Source of the DNA: Parascedosporium putredinis
Lineage: Eukaryota > Ascomycota > Sordariomycetes > Microascales > Microascaceae
Direction: 5' to 3'
Assembly (NCBI GenBank): GCA_949357655.1
Contig: CASHTG010000015.1
Location: forward strand, 2,790,001 to 2,854,000
Length of the DNA: 64,000 nt
Notes under the pieces: model-generated
Database searches by the model: none
Seen by the model: the letters and a program-made list of their open reading frames with translations, nothing else
Told to the model about the DNA's origin: nothing
Shown here: positions 49,118-59,746 of the stretch, piece after piece
Layout: every line of letters starts with the position of its first letter
How positions within the stretch are numbered: the stretch's first letter is position 1
Made by a program: the position numbers and the translations under genes

Positions 49118-49546
49118 TTACGAAGACTCATCATCATCGGCAGCATCAGCCTTAGGCGGACTAATTAGCTCAGCATTCGTTCACCGAGGGTTGGGCACTA
49201 GAAACTTACATTGTACGCCGCCTTCTCGTCCTCGTACCGCTTCTTGTCGGTGGCAGCCTTGGCCTCATAAGGAGCACGCTGCTTCTCGTTCAAAGCCTTC
49301 CAGCGCTCGCCGAGAAGCTTGCCGACCTGGCCTGTTCAAGAGGTCAAAAACGGCTCGATTGGGACGTTTCAATGGGACAAGGGGACACATACCGAAAGAG
49401 ATACCGGGGTTCTCCTCACGGACGTTCTCACGCTGCTCGTTGGCGAAGAACATATAGGCGGAGAGACCACGCTTGGGGGCGTTGGGGTCCTTCTTTCCCC
49501 TCCTGCGCTCAACCTTTCCGCCGCGCTTGGTGGTAGCCTTAGGCAT
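49118..49546 (-). CDS. nhp6: Nhp6-type HMG-box chromatin protein
   Basis: Exons are 49393-49546, 49210-49331 and 49118-49150. Introns are 49332-49392 (GTATGT...ACAG) and 49151-49209 (GTAAGT...TAAG). The 102-residue product has no frame break. A basic N-terminus (KRGGKVERRRGKKDPNAPKR) is followed by one HMG box with GLSAYMFFANEQRENVREEN, ISFGQVGKLLGERWKAL and EAKAATDKKRYEDEKAAYN, then a short acidic tail DAADDDESS. This is the size and layout of fungal Nhp6. These proteins bend DNA without sequence specificity and assist nucleosome reorganisation with FACT and transcription initiation. Confidence 0.96.
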
Positions 49547-50907
49547 TTTGAACTAGGAATTTGCATGTTAGCGACACTCAGGTCATATTATGTGTGGGTG
49601 TGGTGGCCGGAAAGCAAATTCGGGCACTTGCGGTCCAAGGCCGTGTAAGTGCCGTTGTCGTTGCGTGCCCAGGTTTGATGCTCGTGGGGTTTTGGAATAA
49701 GTCCAGTCTGAGAATTGGGGGTACGTACGTGGTGGGTTGGGAAAAAGGTGGGAGTTGTTTCGGTGGCTGACAGACAGCTGTTTGGGAAGCTGACAGAGGC
49801 GCGTTGTTAGCTTGGAACGAGCTTAATACAGAGCAGCTCTGTAGAGTAGCGGTGGTAGAGGTGACGATGTGAACAAGTGAAGGTTGATGCGAAATGGGGA
49901 ATCAGGGCGCAATTTCTGTTCCAAAGACACAGCGAGAGCCGGAACTCTTTGGTGCAGCTAAATACACCCTGACTTGTGGTTTTGCGACAGCGTTGCGGAG
50001 AATGCGATCGAATATAATTTTCGTCTGCTGCGCTCATCGCGCTGCGAGATGCTGTGCAAGTTTTGTATGGTGATGGTGATAGAGAATGGAAGAGGGAAAA
50101 AGTGACTTTGGTTTTGCGGGAAGTGCGTGCAAAATGGTTGTACCTACTGGTTGATGAGTGTGGGAGTTGGAATTTGCTGGGAGATTTGTATGAGAAAGAG
50201 AAGAGGGGGAAATTTGTATGGGGGAAGGGCTCAGCAGCCTTTTTACTATGGGAGGGTGATTGCGGACAGGAAGGTGGGCTGGGCTTATGTGAGTATGGGA
50301 GAGACGACCCGGGGGCGCGCGTGTGGGTGGAAGGGAAGGTACACACACGCAGCTCTGTGTACTATGTACGGGGTACAGCGCAGTACAGCTACACTCCCGC
50401 CTCCCACCCATCGCCCCAACCACACTACACCAGTCCTGTCCTGGTAATACTGTGGGCAGTTGGAAAGGAGGGGAGCGTGGAACCAAGGGGAGCAATGTTG
50501 TCAGTCTGTCTAGCGATACGCGCCAACACTGCCTTCGAACACGGGCACGGTACTGGAGAACTTTGGCTGTGACCATCCAGGGAGGTGTACCAGTACGGTG
50601 CATTTACCAGACATTGCCAATGCATGGGCTCATTTGCGGAGTTCAAGAGGGAACCTTGGAATGTATGAAAAGTACAATCCTCACACAAAGCATTAGGAAC
50701 CTTGAGGTGGATTGAATCAAGTGGCTGGGCGGGATCCTCCTCCCACCTCTCACTCACGCCTTCGCACTCCACGCAGCTCGCGCTCTCCCTTTGCGGAAAC
50801 TCTTTCGTGCGCGAGTCTTCGTGCATGACGGGGATGAGCGGCGGGGTTTCTCTTTCTCTTGCTCTTCCTCATTTTTACTTTCTGCTTCTGCTTCCTTTTC
50901 TTCTTCT

Positions 50908-50941
<34 letters not shown>

Positions 50942-53851
50942 CTTTTTTTCTTCTGGATTTGGATTCGGAAGGGCTACTCGTCGCGGGCAAGGACGCAGAT
51001 TTCACCTTCGCTCCTTCCCTTCTTTTTCAGTGCTCTATCTGTTTTTCTCCTTGGATCTCTCCTGGTCCTTCTTTCTTAAAAATCTGATATTATCAGTCAT
51101 ATTCCTTGCTCTATCGCCTCCCACCTCACTAGTTTCTAAATCTTCTTTGTGAGGTCCCAGACGAACTAAGCGTGGAAGGCAGACTTTGAATGGTGGAAGC
51201 TATCGCCATGATAAAAAAATGTTCGCAAGAGCAGGCCTGTGCAGAGCTGGCAATGTTAGGTGGCAGAGGGGGGGCAATTCCCATACAAAATGAGTAGCAA
51301 GAGATGGAGGAATTGCTTCGATTTGGGTGGTGGGGGACCTTCTGAAACCCCGTCCTCGCCCTCACCCATCCGACATGCAATTGCTCCTTGCCGGCCCCCT
51401 CACTGCGGGTGCGTGCTCATCCCCAAATGGTTATAAGACCAAGTTCCTTGCGATGTAGCGCAACATGTGCATGGCACGGTTACTGTACATTGCGCGCCAA
51501 TGCCCTCCTCCACCCAAATGATACAGCCGATATGAATGGGCCTTCCGTGCACCGCACATGGTCTTAGGCGTTTCTCTGGCACCGCCGGCGCTAATATGAG
51601 GACATGCCCACGATAGTTCCTTTCCTGACTGACAGGGACAGACAACGGTACCTCACCTCAACTGGCTGGTCCTCCTCCTCCACTAAAATGGTAGCGACCA
51701 AAAGCACTGTATACAAAGCCCATTTGCACTCAATAATACCTCCCAAAACGAACTCTCATCCCTCCCTCAACAACGGCGTGTCAGTCAATAGCTCCATCCT
51801 ATGCGGGAGCTCTCCTCCATAACGCCTCCTTGTACTGAAGCTTGAGACGGGGATGGAAAGCGCCGCGACGTTTGTCTGTCCCCGCGCCAGCCCAAAGGCC
51901 CCGCCTTCGCAATTGAATGTGTGGAGGAAGCTTGCCACCTTGAGTATTCGCTTTGCAGCATCCAGCGTAATTTCAAGAGGCAGACTTGGTCTTAACCTTG
52001 CCAACGTCCAACATTTTGGAGCTTGGGTGTATCATGCAACAATTGGTGGAACATCCCGGTTGGAAGCATGTCAGGGCAAGTCGTCGACCGCCGCTGCTCT
52101 TGAAGCTGGGGGTAGCTGCGACTCTGCAAATTTTCACCTCAATTGGCAGCGGGAGGGCAGTTCGGTTCGGGTTTCCGCGTTTTGACACGAAGAACCTTGA
52201 AAAGTTTCCTCATGAGGGTGAGGAGGCAAAGGATAAATGAGTAGCTGCGCCTTATTTTGTCGAGTTGCGCTTGACTTTGGGCAAGACCGAAAGCTCTGCA
52301 GGACGGAGCAAGCTTTCATGCGAAACGGTCTCGGGTACCTGTACTTATTTGATGATGATATCTTTTATCAGGGGCGCAGTGCTTGAAACGGGAGGGAGTG
52401 CAGGGATTTGATGTTCTGATCATCAAGTGCGCAATGTACTAGTACATTCCTACTCATCATTCTTCGTTCATTGATGGCACCAACGAGGTTGGTTACTCCA
52501 CCTCTTCTCTTCCGTGAGTATGTGAGTGAAATGGAGAGGAGCTGGAGTTCACCAACGGGGCCGCAACGCAACCAAAAAGCTTCTCACTGCTTGACCCTCC
52601 ACAGCTCAGAGAGAAGCCGACTGTTCTTTCGGTTTACACCCTTTCAGTACCTCGGTATCATAGCTTCAGTTAGACCATCTCTTTGACTATGTAGTATATC
52701 AACAACGCACGTTGTGTTGCTTGTTTCTTCTCGTTTGACGACACCCTGATGAGATGGTCGGTATGGCCATTTGCGAGGTCACCAGCATCGGACTGGAATG
52801 AATACCGGCGGGTCGCTCCACATCTCCTCCATCAAGCTCAGAGACGGGTTCCACTTATCGATGTGATTTTGGGCTCATACAGCTACAACCCCGCCACAGG
52901 GGTGTCTACAAGTAGGTGAGAGCCTTTTCCCTTGATGAGATGAGATCACTTTTTATCTTCCCTGTACTTTCCAGGTTCCCTGCAAACTCAGCTCCTCATC
53001 GTTCACACCAGCCCAAGTGCAGTACCCCAGTGGTGAATTTATGTGGGCAACTTGGCGCACAGTGTTAGCCGGTTGTTGTCAATCAATACTGGGTGCATAT
53101 TGCTTGTTGGTGCAGGGACCTCTCTCCCTCTTTGCCTAGATCCAGTTGACGCTTGTCTTGAATGTCTCGAGTGTGTGAACTTTTCCGGTGATGATTTGCC
53201 CGGTACGTCCAAGCGATGGGGCCTTGGTCAAGGGAAAGAAGAAACCACGACACCAGTCAAAACTTGAGCCTCGGTGCACGGTGTGTGTCTTGGAAATTAA
53301 TACTACACTATACGCGTGCTCCGTCGTCCATTTGCTTGACCAAATTGAGAGGGACAAAAGTATCAGTACCTGGGTTTCCCAAAATCAAGCCCGCTCTACT
53401 TCCAAAGCCGTCAAGTAGCTGTACATCAAACACTCGACACAGTCCGCCTCCATTGAGCTTGTTGGGATGGCTGGGTCGATTTTTCTCCTTTTGCCAAAAA
53501 TCTGTTCAGACGCGAAAATTGTTGATGTGCACCAATCAGCCGATGACTAAGCACTCGCTTTTGTCGCCCACGCTCTCGCATTCGGCCATTTCCTTCCTCC
53601 TTCCTCACCCGCCAGTCTGGCGAAGGGTTGAGGAATACTAGGTTGAAATCTTGGAGCTTGTCGATGAATAAACTCGAGGGCTCTCTATTCAGAGCAACTT
53701 GCCGTACTATTGAAGCTCTCGGGCTTATTCTATTTTCTCTTTTTTTTTTTTGGTTCTTTTTCTTTTTTTCTTTTTTTCTTGATTATTGCTGAGACGTAGA
53801 CTATAGTTAGGTTACTTCGCAGACTGCCAGTTTTGCGTTGCTCTTAGTATT
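49547..53851. other. long intergenic region upstream of Nhp6
   Basis: This is 4.3 kb between the Nhp6 start (-) and the CENP-H-like stop (-). It includes a pyrimidine block with a T run of about 32 bases (50910-50941), a T-rich block (53735-53780), a cluster of GTAC words near 50338-50395 and one TACCTCGGTA at 52647. No protein-like frame is seen. Confidence 0.45.
50910..50941 (+). repeat. long T homopolymer (about 32)
   Basis: This is the longest mononucleotide run in the window, flanked by CTT repeats. Its true length is uncertain. Confidence 0.9.
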
Positions 53852-54694
53852 TTATGACTTTTGAACGTCATCAAGAACCATGTCAAGCAGTTCAGGATCG
53901 TTGACCCAATCGATACCACTGCCAGCGATAACTGCACTCACAGTACCTTTGATAACTTTCCACCTCTGTCGGCTGTCCTTGACCTCTTGCTTAAGCCGTT
54001 CAAGTTCCTCATTCTCCACATCAGTAGTCTCTCCAAACTTCCTGCGCTCTGCTGACTCCGCAAGTTCAAAAGCTCCGATGTCCTAAAGATGTTCTGGCGC
54101 GATATATGATCCGTCTTATTTTGTATATCGATGATTGTGGCCCAGGCCTGCCGAAGTTCACTAGACTGTTTTGAAAGGGTCACTGAGTCGAAGTCTCGCT
54201 CCCGAAGGTAAGGGAGGATGTCGCTGCCAGCCTGTAAGTTTTGGGTAATGGGATGGGACGCGTTGCAAGAGGTAATATGAACGATCCAGGGACTAGATGA
54301 CATACAGTTCAAGGGGGAAGTGTCATTCCTGTGATGGACGGATTTGAGGATGGGCGTCACCGTCAAGAGGTTGTCCACGATGGTGCGCCCTAAGGAGTAT
54401 GATGATCTCGCCTGGAGGAGCTCATTCTGGGCTACAGATAAGTCTTGATCGGGTGCCTTTGAAATATCTTTTTGCGCCCGGTGCCTCGCTTAGCCATGAC
54501 TGTGTTAGGTAGAAGAGAGGGGATACATTCCATTTACCTTGCTGGTAGGCCTGGTGCGACTGCAGGAGGGCCATCTCAAGCTTGAGTTCCTGAAGCCGGT
54601 CATATAGCCTCAGGACCTCCTCCTCGGTCTTCGATAGTGGGGTCACAGTTTGGGCCCAAGGGCCATGTTCTTCTACAACCGGGATGGCACTCAT
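53852..54694 (-). CDS. CENP-H-like kinetochore protein (one frame break)
   Basis: Exon 1 is 54538-54694 (ATG 54692-54694), the intron is 54432-54537 (GTAAAT...GTAG) and exon 2 is 53852-54431 (stop TAA 53852-53854). Bridging one missing base at about 54082-54088 gives about 245 residues, close to the 247 of human CENP-H. An N-terminal helix carries KTEEEVLRLYDRLQELKLEM. The middle is helical. The C-terminal coiled coil ends in WKVIKGTVSAVIAGSGIDW followed by VNDPELLDMVL, which resembles the conserved CENP-H C-terminus (GS-x-V-N-W-x-x-DP-x-L). CENP-H is part of the constitutive centromere-associated network that links CENP-A chromatin to the outer kinetochore. Assignment is by this C-terminal match and by length. 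It is divergent from ATG11. Confidence 0.72.
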
Positions 54695-55442
54695 TCTTCT
54701 CTCCAACTGCAACCGCCGTTAACGGGTTAGCAGGGTGTGAAAGAGAGCAGCTCTCTGATGTTGGCTGCGTTGTCTCTGCTTACAAACTGCTCGGACTGCT
54801 TACTTTCACGACCAGGTCCACCGCCAAACTTTAAGCGGCCCAGAGGAACAGAAAAAGGTCGGTCTGGTTATAGGCCTTGCCCCCGCCTTTTCGAGATTTC
54901 GAACCGTGCACACAGAGATGGCTCGAAATCAGAATTTCAATGGAGCAGATGGCATCGGCGGTTGCGTTCTGTCCGTGGCGGCAGCCAGCGTGGCGACGCG
55001 GTTGTGGCTTAACATGGTGGCCGGCGGGGCTGAGAAATAAACAACGGATGATCAGCCAATCGAAGACGCTGTGGTCGCAAGGTCACGAGGCGGCGTCACG
55101 CAGGCCTCGACTTTCAGGCTCGAGGAGATCAGATCCAAGCTGGAAATCTCACGAGGTTTGCTCAACAAATAGTCATTCTCCCACCCTGACAACGCGTAGG
55201 CATACAACCAGCCTCGCGAATCTTTCTATAGAAGTTGCTCCAGCTCCTGAAACCATGGGGAGCTAATAATTCTCCTTAACCGCAGCCATCCCCAAATTTC
55301 TGAAGCTCGAGCTTAGTTTCGGACACTCCCCCATCCCTCCGGCCATCGATTCCTCCCTGGAATTCTTGATTTCTTCCCTCCTGCTCGACATTGCCTCTTC
55401 CCACCCACAAAGTAGACCCCGCAAAGAAAGATATGTATTGCG
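54695..55442. promoter_or_regulatory. shared divergent promoter region of CENP-H-like gene and ATG11
   Basis: About 750 bases separate the two start codons. A CCAAT element lies at 55056-55060. A pyrimidine-rich stretch (about 55320-55410) precedes the ATG11 start codon. No open frame has protein character. Confidence 0.45.
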
Positions 55443-58400
55443 ATGGCTTCCGAAGTGCTTATCGCCCACACGGGGCAGCGCTTCCAGGTAGATGCGACGC
55501 AGTTCACCTCGTAAGCGATTTTGGTCGACCTCGAACCCGCCTAGTTGATGATTGTCTTGCTGATCATTTTTCTACCTTGTCCTACCCATTCGCAGGCTCG
55601 ATGAATTCAGGTCATGGGTTTCTCGCCATAGCTCGATACCTGTGCAGAAGATGATTGCCTTGACTCCTGAGGGCCGAAGCCTAAAACTCCAAGGCCTACA
55701 CGCCGAGGCAAGTCGAGGACTCCCTTTCGCTGATACAATCCCACCGACTTCACTCTAACAGTGCCTCTACAGAAGGAAATTTTCATCTACGATATTAGAA
55801 TTACGCAACCGAACCCCGCCAGTGCGAGCCCATCAGTATCTGAATGTCCGACTCCTAAGCGATATGCAGTTCCTCCTGCCCCGAACTCGATAGGTGATAT
55901 CAAAGCCATGTCGGCATGGCATGAGCTCTACAAACATCGCCGGGGCTGGGCTCTCGATGTCGCCCAAGAGTGCTCCCACATGAATGTCACAATCCAGGAG
56001 CGGTACCAAGAGATCGACGCTATGGTCAAGTGTTTAGACGCCGCTGTTGCCAATCTCGAATTCTCCATCAAGCAGATCGAACCCAAGTACACCGAATTGA
56101 AAAAGTGGGTGGAGCCGGCATTGTCCGAACATGAACAACTGGCATCAAATTGGGAAGCGTACCTTGGCCTGGCGCGAGCGGTCCCCGTCTCGCCGCAGAT
56201 GGTGAAATTCATGACATCCAAGGAGGTCAAGCCAACACGAGCCAGTTTAGAGGATCTCGTAGACCTCGACACCGCTAGGAAAGCAGGACGCTTAGCACCT
56301 ACATCCCTGAGAAAGTTTACCGGCAAGGCGGCGGAGCTCGATAAATCCGCCGCGCAAATGTACCAGTCGCTGCAGCAGCTCGTGAACGAATTTGATGCGC
56401 TCGTTGGCCGTTCCGCCTTGTTACACAGTGGCGAATCTGCTCAGTTGCAGCAGGATATTGAGGCCCTGGCGAAGAAGATTGACTCTGACTACCAGCTCAT
56501 CCTAGAGTACACCCTTCCCAAAGGGATGTGCTACAGGCATCCAAGACTGCGTCAACTCATACGGAACGGCTGATACCAAGCCTTACGAAGCGAACAAACG
56601 AGATGAGCGACCTCGTTCAGTACGCCACCAAGTCCCGAAATGCGATCGCAGCTGAATCTATCCGACTTATGCGTTCAATCACGGAAGTTACGTCCTTACA
56701 TGCTAGCGTCAAGTCTCAGATAACCGTACTCAACCAAGCCGAGGAGGATATGACGACCTTCGACTACCTGCGCCTCATCTACCAACTCCCCTACATGTAC
56801 GCTTCGTTTGTCATTGAGGCTGTCAGGCGCCGAGAATGGTCTGACAAGGTCAAATCCGACTCTTCGACGCTTGCGAACACCATGGCGGTGTTCCAAGATG
56901 AAGAGACCAAGAGACGGCGCAAATGGCAAAAGATGGTTGGGAGCACCTATGGAAGGGACAAATTTGACGCAACTACTTTGGGTCTTGAAGTCAATCTTTT
57001 AGGAGAGGAGGATGCATGGCCTTCCATGACGAAGCAAGACATCGAAACCTTTATCGAGAGCTTAAGGACCCAGAATGCGGAGCCCACAATCACCGAAGAC
57101 GTCGTTAAACTTCTAAACGAGCTCAAATCCCCGACCAGGCAGCAGTCTAAAAGGATCAAAGCTTTCAAAAATGGCAGTATACACGAGGCCGCCCTTGGTA
57201 TCAGCGGACTCTTGGTTAGGGGATGACGATCTTATACGGTCCTTACAAGACGACAAGACGAAGCTGGAGAACAGAGTCAAGACAGCAGAAAGCCGTATTC
57301 GAAGGCTGGAGGACCTACTACATAGACAGAGCCAAGCATCGCGGCCAAGCATAGGCAATCTTTTCCAGATACAAAGCTGTGATTCCACTTCCTCTATCAA
57401 AACGGCACCATCCAAAGGCACCGACGGCACTGAAGCGTTACTTGCGAAGATATCGGCCTTGGAAGCAGACCTGAACTCGGAGAAGAAACGGTCCATGACT
57501 TCCCATAAAGAGCTTGAGGCCCAAACAACATTAGCCACGGAGATGAAGGGACATATCGAAGAGGCCAACTCAACGAAAAGGACCTCCTCGAGAATATGGA
57601 AGCACTCAAGCGGGAGTTTGTGGATGAACGCAAGTCTTTGGAATCAGAGATCAAACGCCTTCAGGCTCGCCTCGAAGATACTGAGGATGAGATGGAAAAC
57701 TTTGGAGAGTCTAGAGAACACGAAAAGGCGTCGTTTGATGAGAAGCTTCTCGAGCTCCAAGATGAAATCGATCGCCTAGGGAAGGAAAAAGAGCGGTAGA
57801 GCTGAAAACTCAAGGCCAACTCGACTTTCTTCGAAATGATTCACGTGTCCAGAGAGACCAATGTGAGGCGCTTGAACGGCAAGTCAAATCCTTACAGGAG
57901 GAGCTCGAAGAGGCTACTACCTCCGGAGAAAAGGCTATCGCCTCGAACCAGGAGAGCCTTTTGGCCCTAGAGAACGTTTTACGCGAGCTATCGCCACAGG
58001 CAGCTATGCCAAAATCAACAGAAGATCTGATCAAGACAGTTGTGGCGATGGCCTCGGAAACGATGGACAAGGTCAAGGACGCAGCGAATCGTATTGCATC
58101 GCTCGTTCCTGAGCTTGAGCAGGCTCGAAGCAGCGCAGAGGCGCACCGTCTTGAAGCGAGTGAAGCAACGTCAAAACTAGCCTCCAAAGCATCCGCATTG
58201 TCTCAAGCACACGCGTCCTTGGAAGAGGAAAAGGTCATTCGCCAAGATGTAGAGTCCAATCTTACCGACGCAAGACAACAATTAGAAGAGCTGCGGATCC
58301 AGATTGCTGACGGCGAAACCGGGTCGGAGTCCCTTCGTAAAGCGCTCGAAGTCCAGGAACAAAAGGCTAGTCGACTCGTTGAAGAATTAGCAGCTAAACA

Positions 58401-59746
58401 GTCTGAAACTGGCCGGGTGGAAGAAGAGCTACATCATTTCAAAGAGCGGCTGCAGGAAAGCCAAGCCCGGGCTCTTAGTCTGAAGCGACGGGCGGATGCG
58501 CGGGGAGCGTGCCAAGGACTTGTCGCAGCGCATCTATACGCAAAACGACCGACTGTGTCGCCTCCTCGAAAGGCTTGGCTTCGCAGTGACGCGCGAAGGT
58601 TCGAGCATGGCCGTTCAAAAATACCACGTGCAGAGAGGGCATCGCACATGCAGAATACGACCGAGCTCTCGGACCCCGCATCTCCGTCGACTCGCCGCTC
58701 GATTACTCTGCCAATCAGCGCGTCTCCCGATCCGACGCAGCTCGAGCTGCTCTATTGGATGAATACTAATGACGAAGAAGCAGAGCTCGAGAGATACCAA
58801 GCATTTATGGAGAACCTGGGGACGTTCGACATTGATCTATTTTCGGACACACTTTTCCGTCGCGTGAAGGATATGGAACACTTGGCGCGCAAGTTCCAGC
58901 GCGATGCTCGAGCGTACAGGGAAAAGGCCCTGGTGTTGCAGCGCGAGGCCCACGAGAAGATTGCGTACAAGAACTTCAAGGAAGGCGACCTAGCCCTGTT
59001 CCTCCCGACGCGAAACCAAAGCTCGGGGGCTTGGGCATGCTTCAATGTCGGGTTTCCCCATTACTTTTACGCGAGCAGGATACGCATGGCCTTCGCAACC
59101 GAGAGTGGTTGGTGGCTCGCATCTCCAAAATCCAGGAACGTGTTGTGGACCTCTCGCGAAGTGTCCAGGCCCAAGGGGACGCTGACTCGCTGACTGACGA
59201 AGGCAACGATAACCCCTTCCAGCTGTCGGATGGGCTTCGTTGGTACCTTTTGGACGCGCACGAGGACAAGCACGGCGCCCCGTCGACTCCAGGCCTCGGG
59301 AAGTCGACGGTCGCGGCGAACAAGGTGGAGGCCGTAGCGGACATGCGGGCGAGATCAGCAACCAAAGGAAAGGATAAACAGCGGCTCAGCCAACACAGCA
59401 TAGAGGGGGTCAGCAGGACCTTGTCCAAGAGCCTCGAAAGCCGAAGGGGAGCACGAGCTCAAGGAAAACGTTGCCGTTTACGATCGGGGCCGGAGGGCTA
59501 CTGAAAGGCACGCCGTTAGCGAGCGAGACGAACTCACTTCGGGCCGCCGCGTCGGAGACGACCTCCGCCAAGAGTCCGCCCCAGGGTGGACCGGCATCTC
59601 TAGCCGACGGCGGAGAGGCAGCCGGGCGTGTTTCAGCGACAGCCACCACCGGCAACGGGCAGGTCGCCAACGGCGAACGGCCAACGGAACGAACAGAGGT
59701 ACCAGAGGTACGAAGCGAGATCGATTCCCTCCTTGGCCCAGGATGA
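55443..59746 (+). CDS. atg11: autophagy scaffold protein ATG11 (eight frame breaks)
   Basis: Exons are 55443-55510, 55596-55707 and 55773-59746. Intron 1 (55511-55595) is GTAAGC...GCAG. Intron 2 (55708-55772) is a GC-AG intron with donor GCAAGT. Bridging gives about 1385 residues, normal for filamentous fungi. The N-terminal ubiquitin-like region contains VLIAHTGQRFQVDATQFTS and EKEIFIYDIRITQ. Long coiled coils follow (for example LEDLLHRQSQ and SEIKRLQARLEDTEDEMENF). The C-terminal ATG11 domain carries KDLSQRIYTQNDRLCRLLER, FNVGFPHYF and REWLVARISKIQERVVDL, then a Ser/Thr/Gly-rich tail. Six sites look like one missing base (56523, 57576, 57795, 58617, 59065, 59446). Two look like one extra base (57219, 58502). 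ATG11 tethers cargo receptors to the autophagosome assembly site in selective autophagy. Confidence 0.95.
55708..55772 (+). other. GC-AG intron in ATG11
   Basis: The upstream exon must end at GAG (55705-55707) to join LQGLHAE to KEIFIYDIR in phase 0. The intron then begins GCAAGT and ends CTACAG, with a CTCTAAC branch-like site near 55753-55759. The rest of the donor matches the consensus, as is usual for GC donors. Confidence 0.85.

Noticed and set aside
50702..51152. Overlapping frames on both strands around the long T run
   Set aside because: They consist mostly of Phe, Ser or Lys homopolymers produced by the T/C-rich block.
1..59746. Genes interpreted as pseudogenes
   Set aside because: Nearly all breaks are single-base changes at homopolymer runs. 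Splice sites, catalytic motifs and lengths are preserved, and no premature stop from a point substitution is needed.
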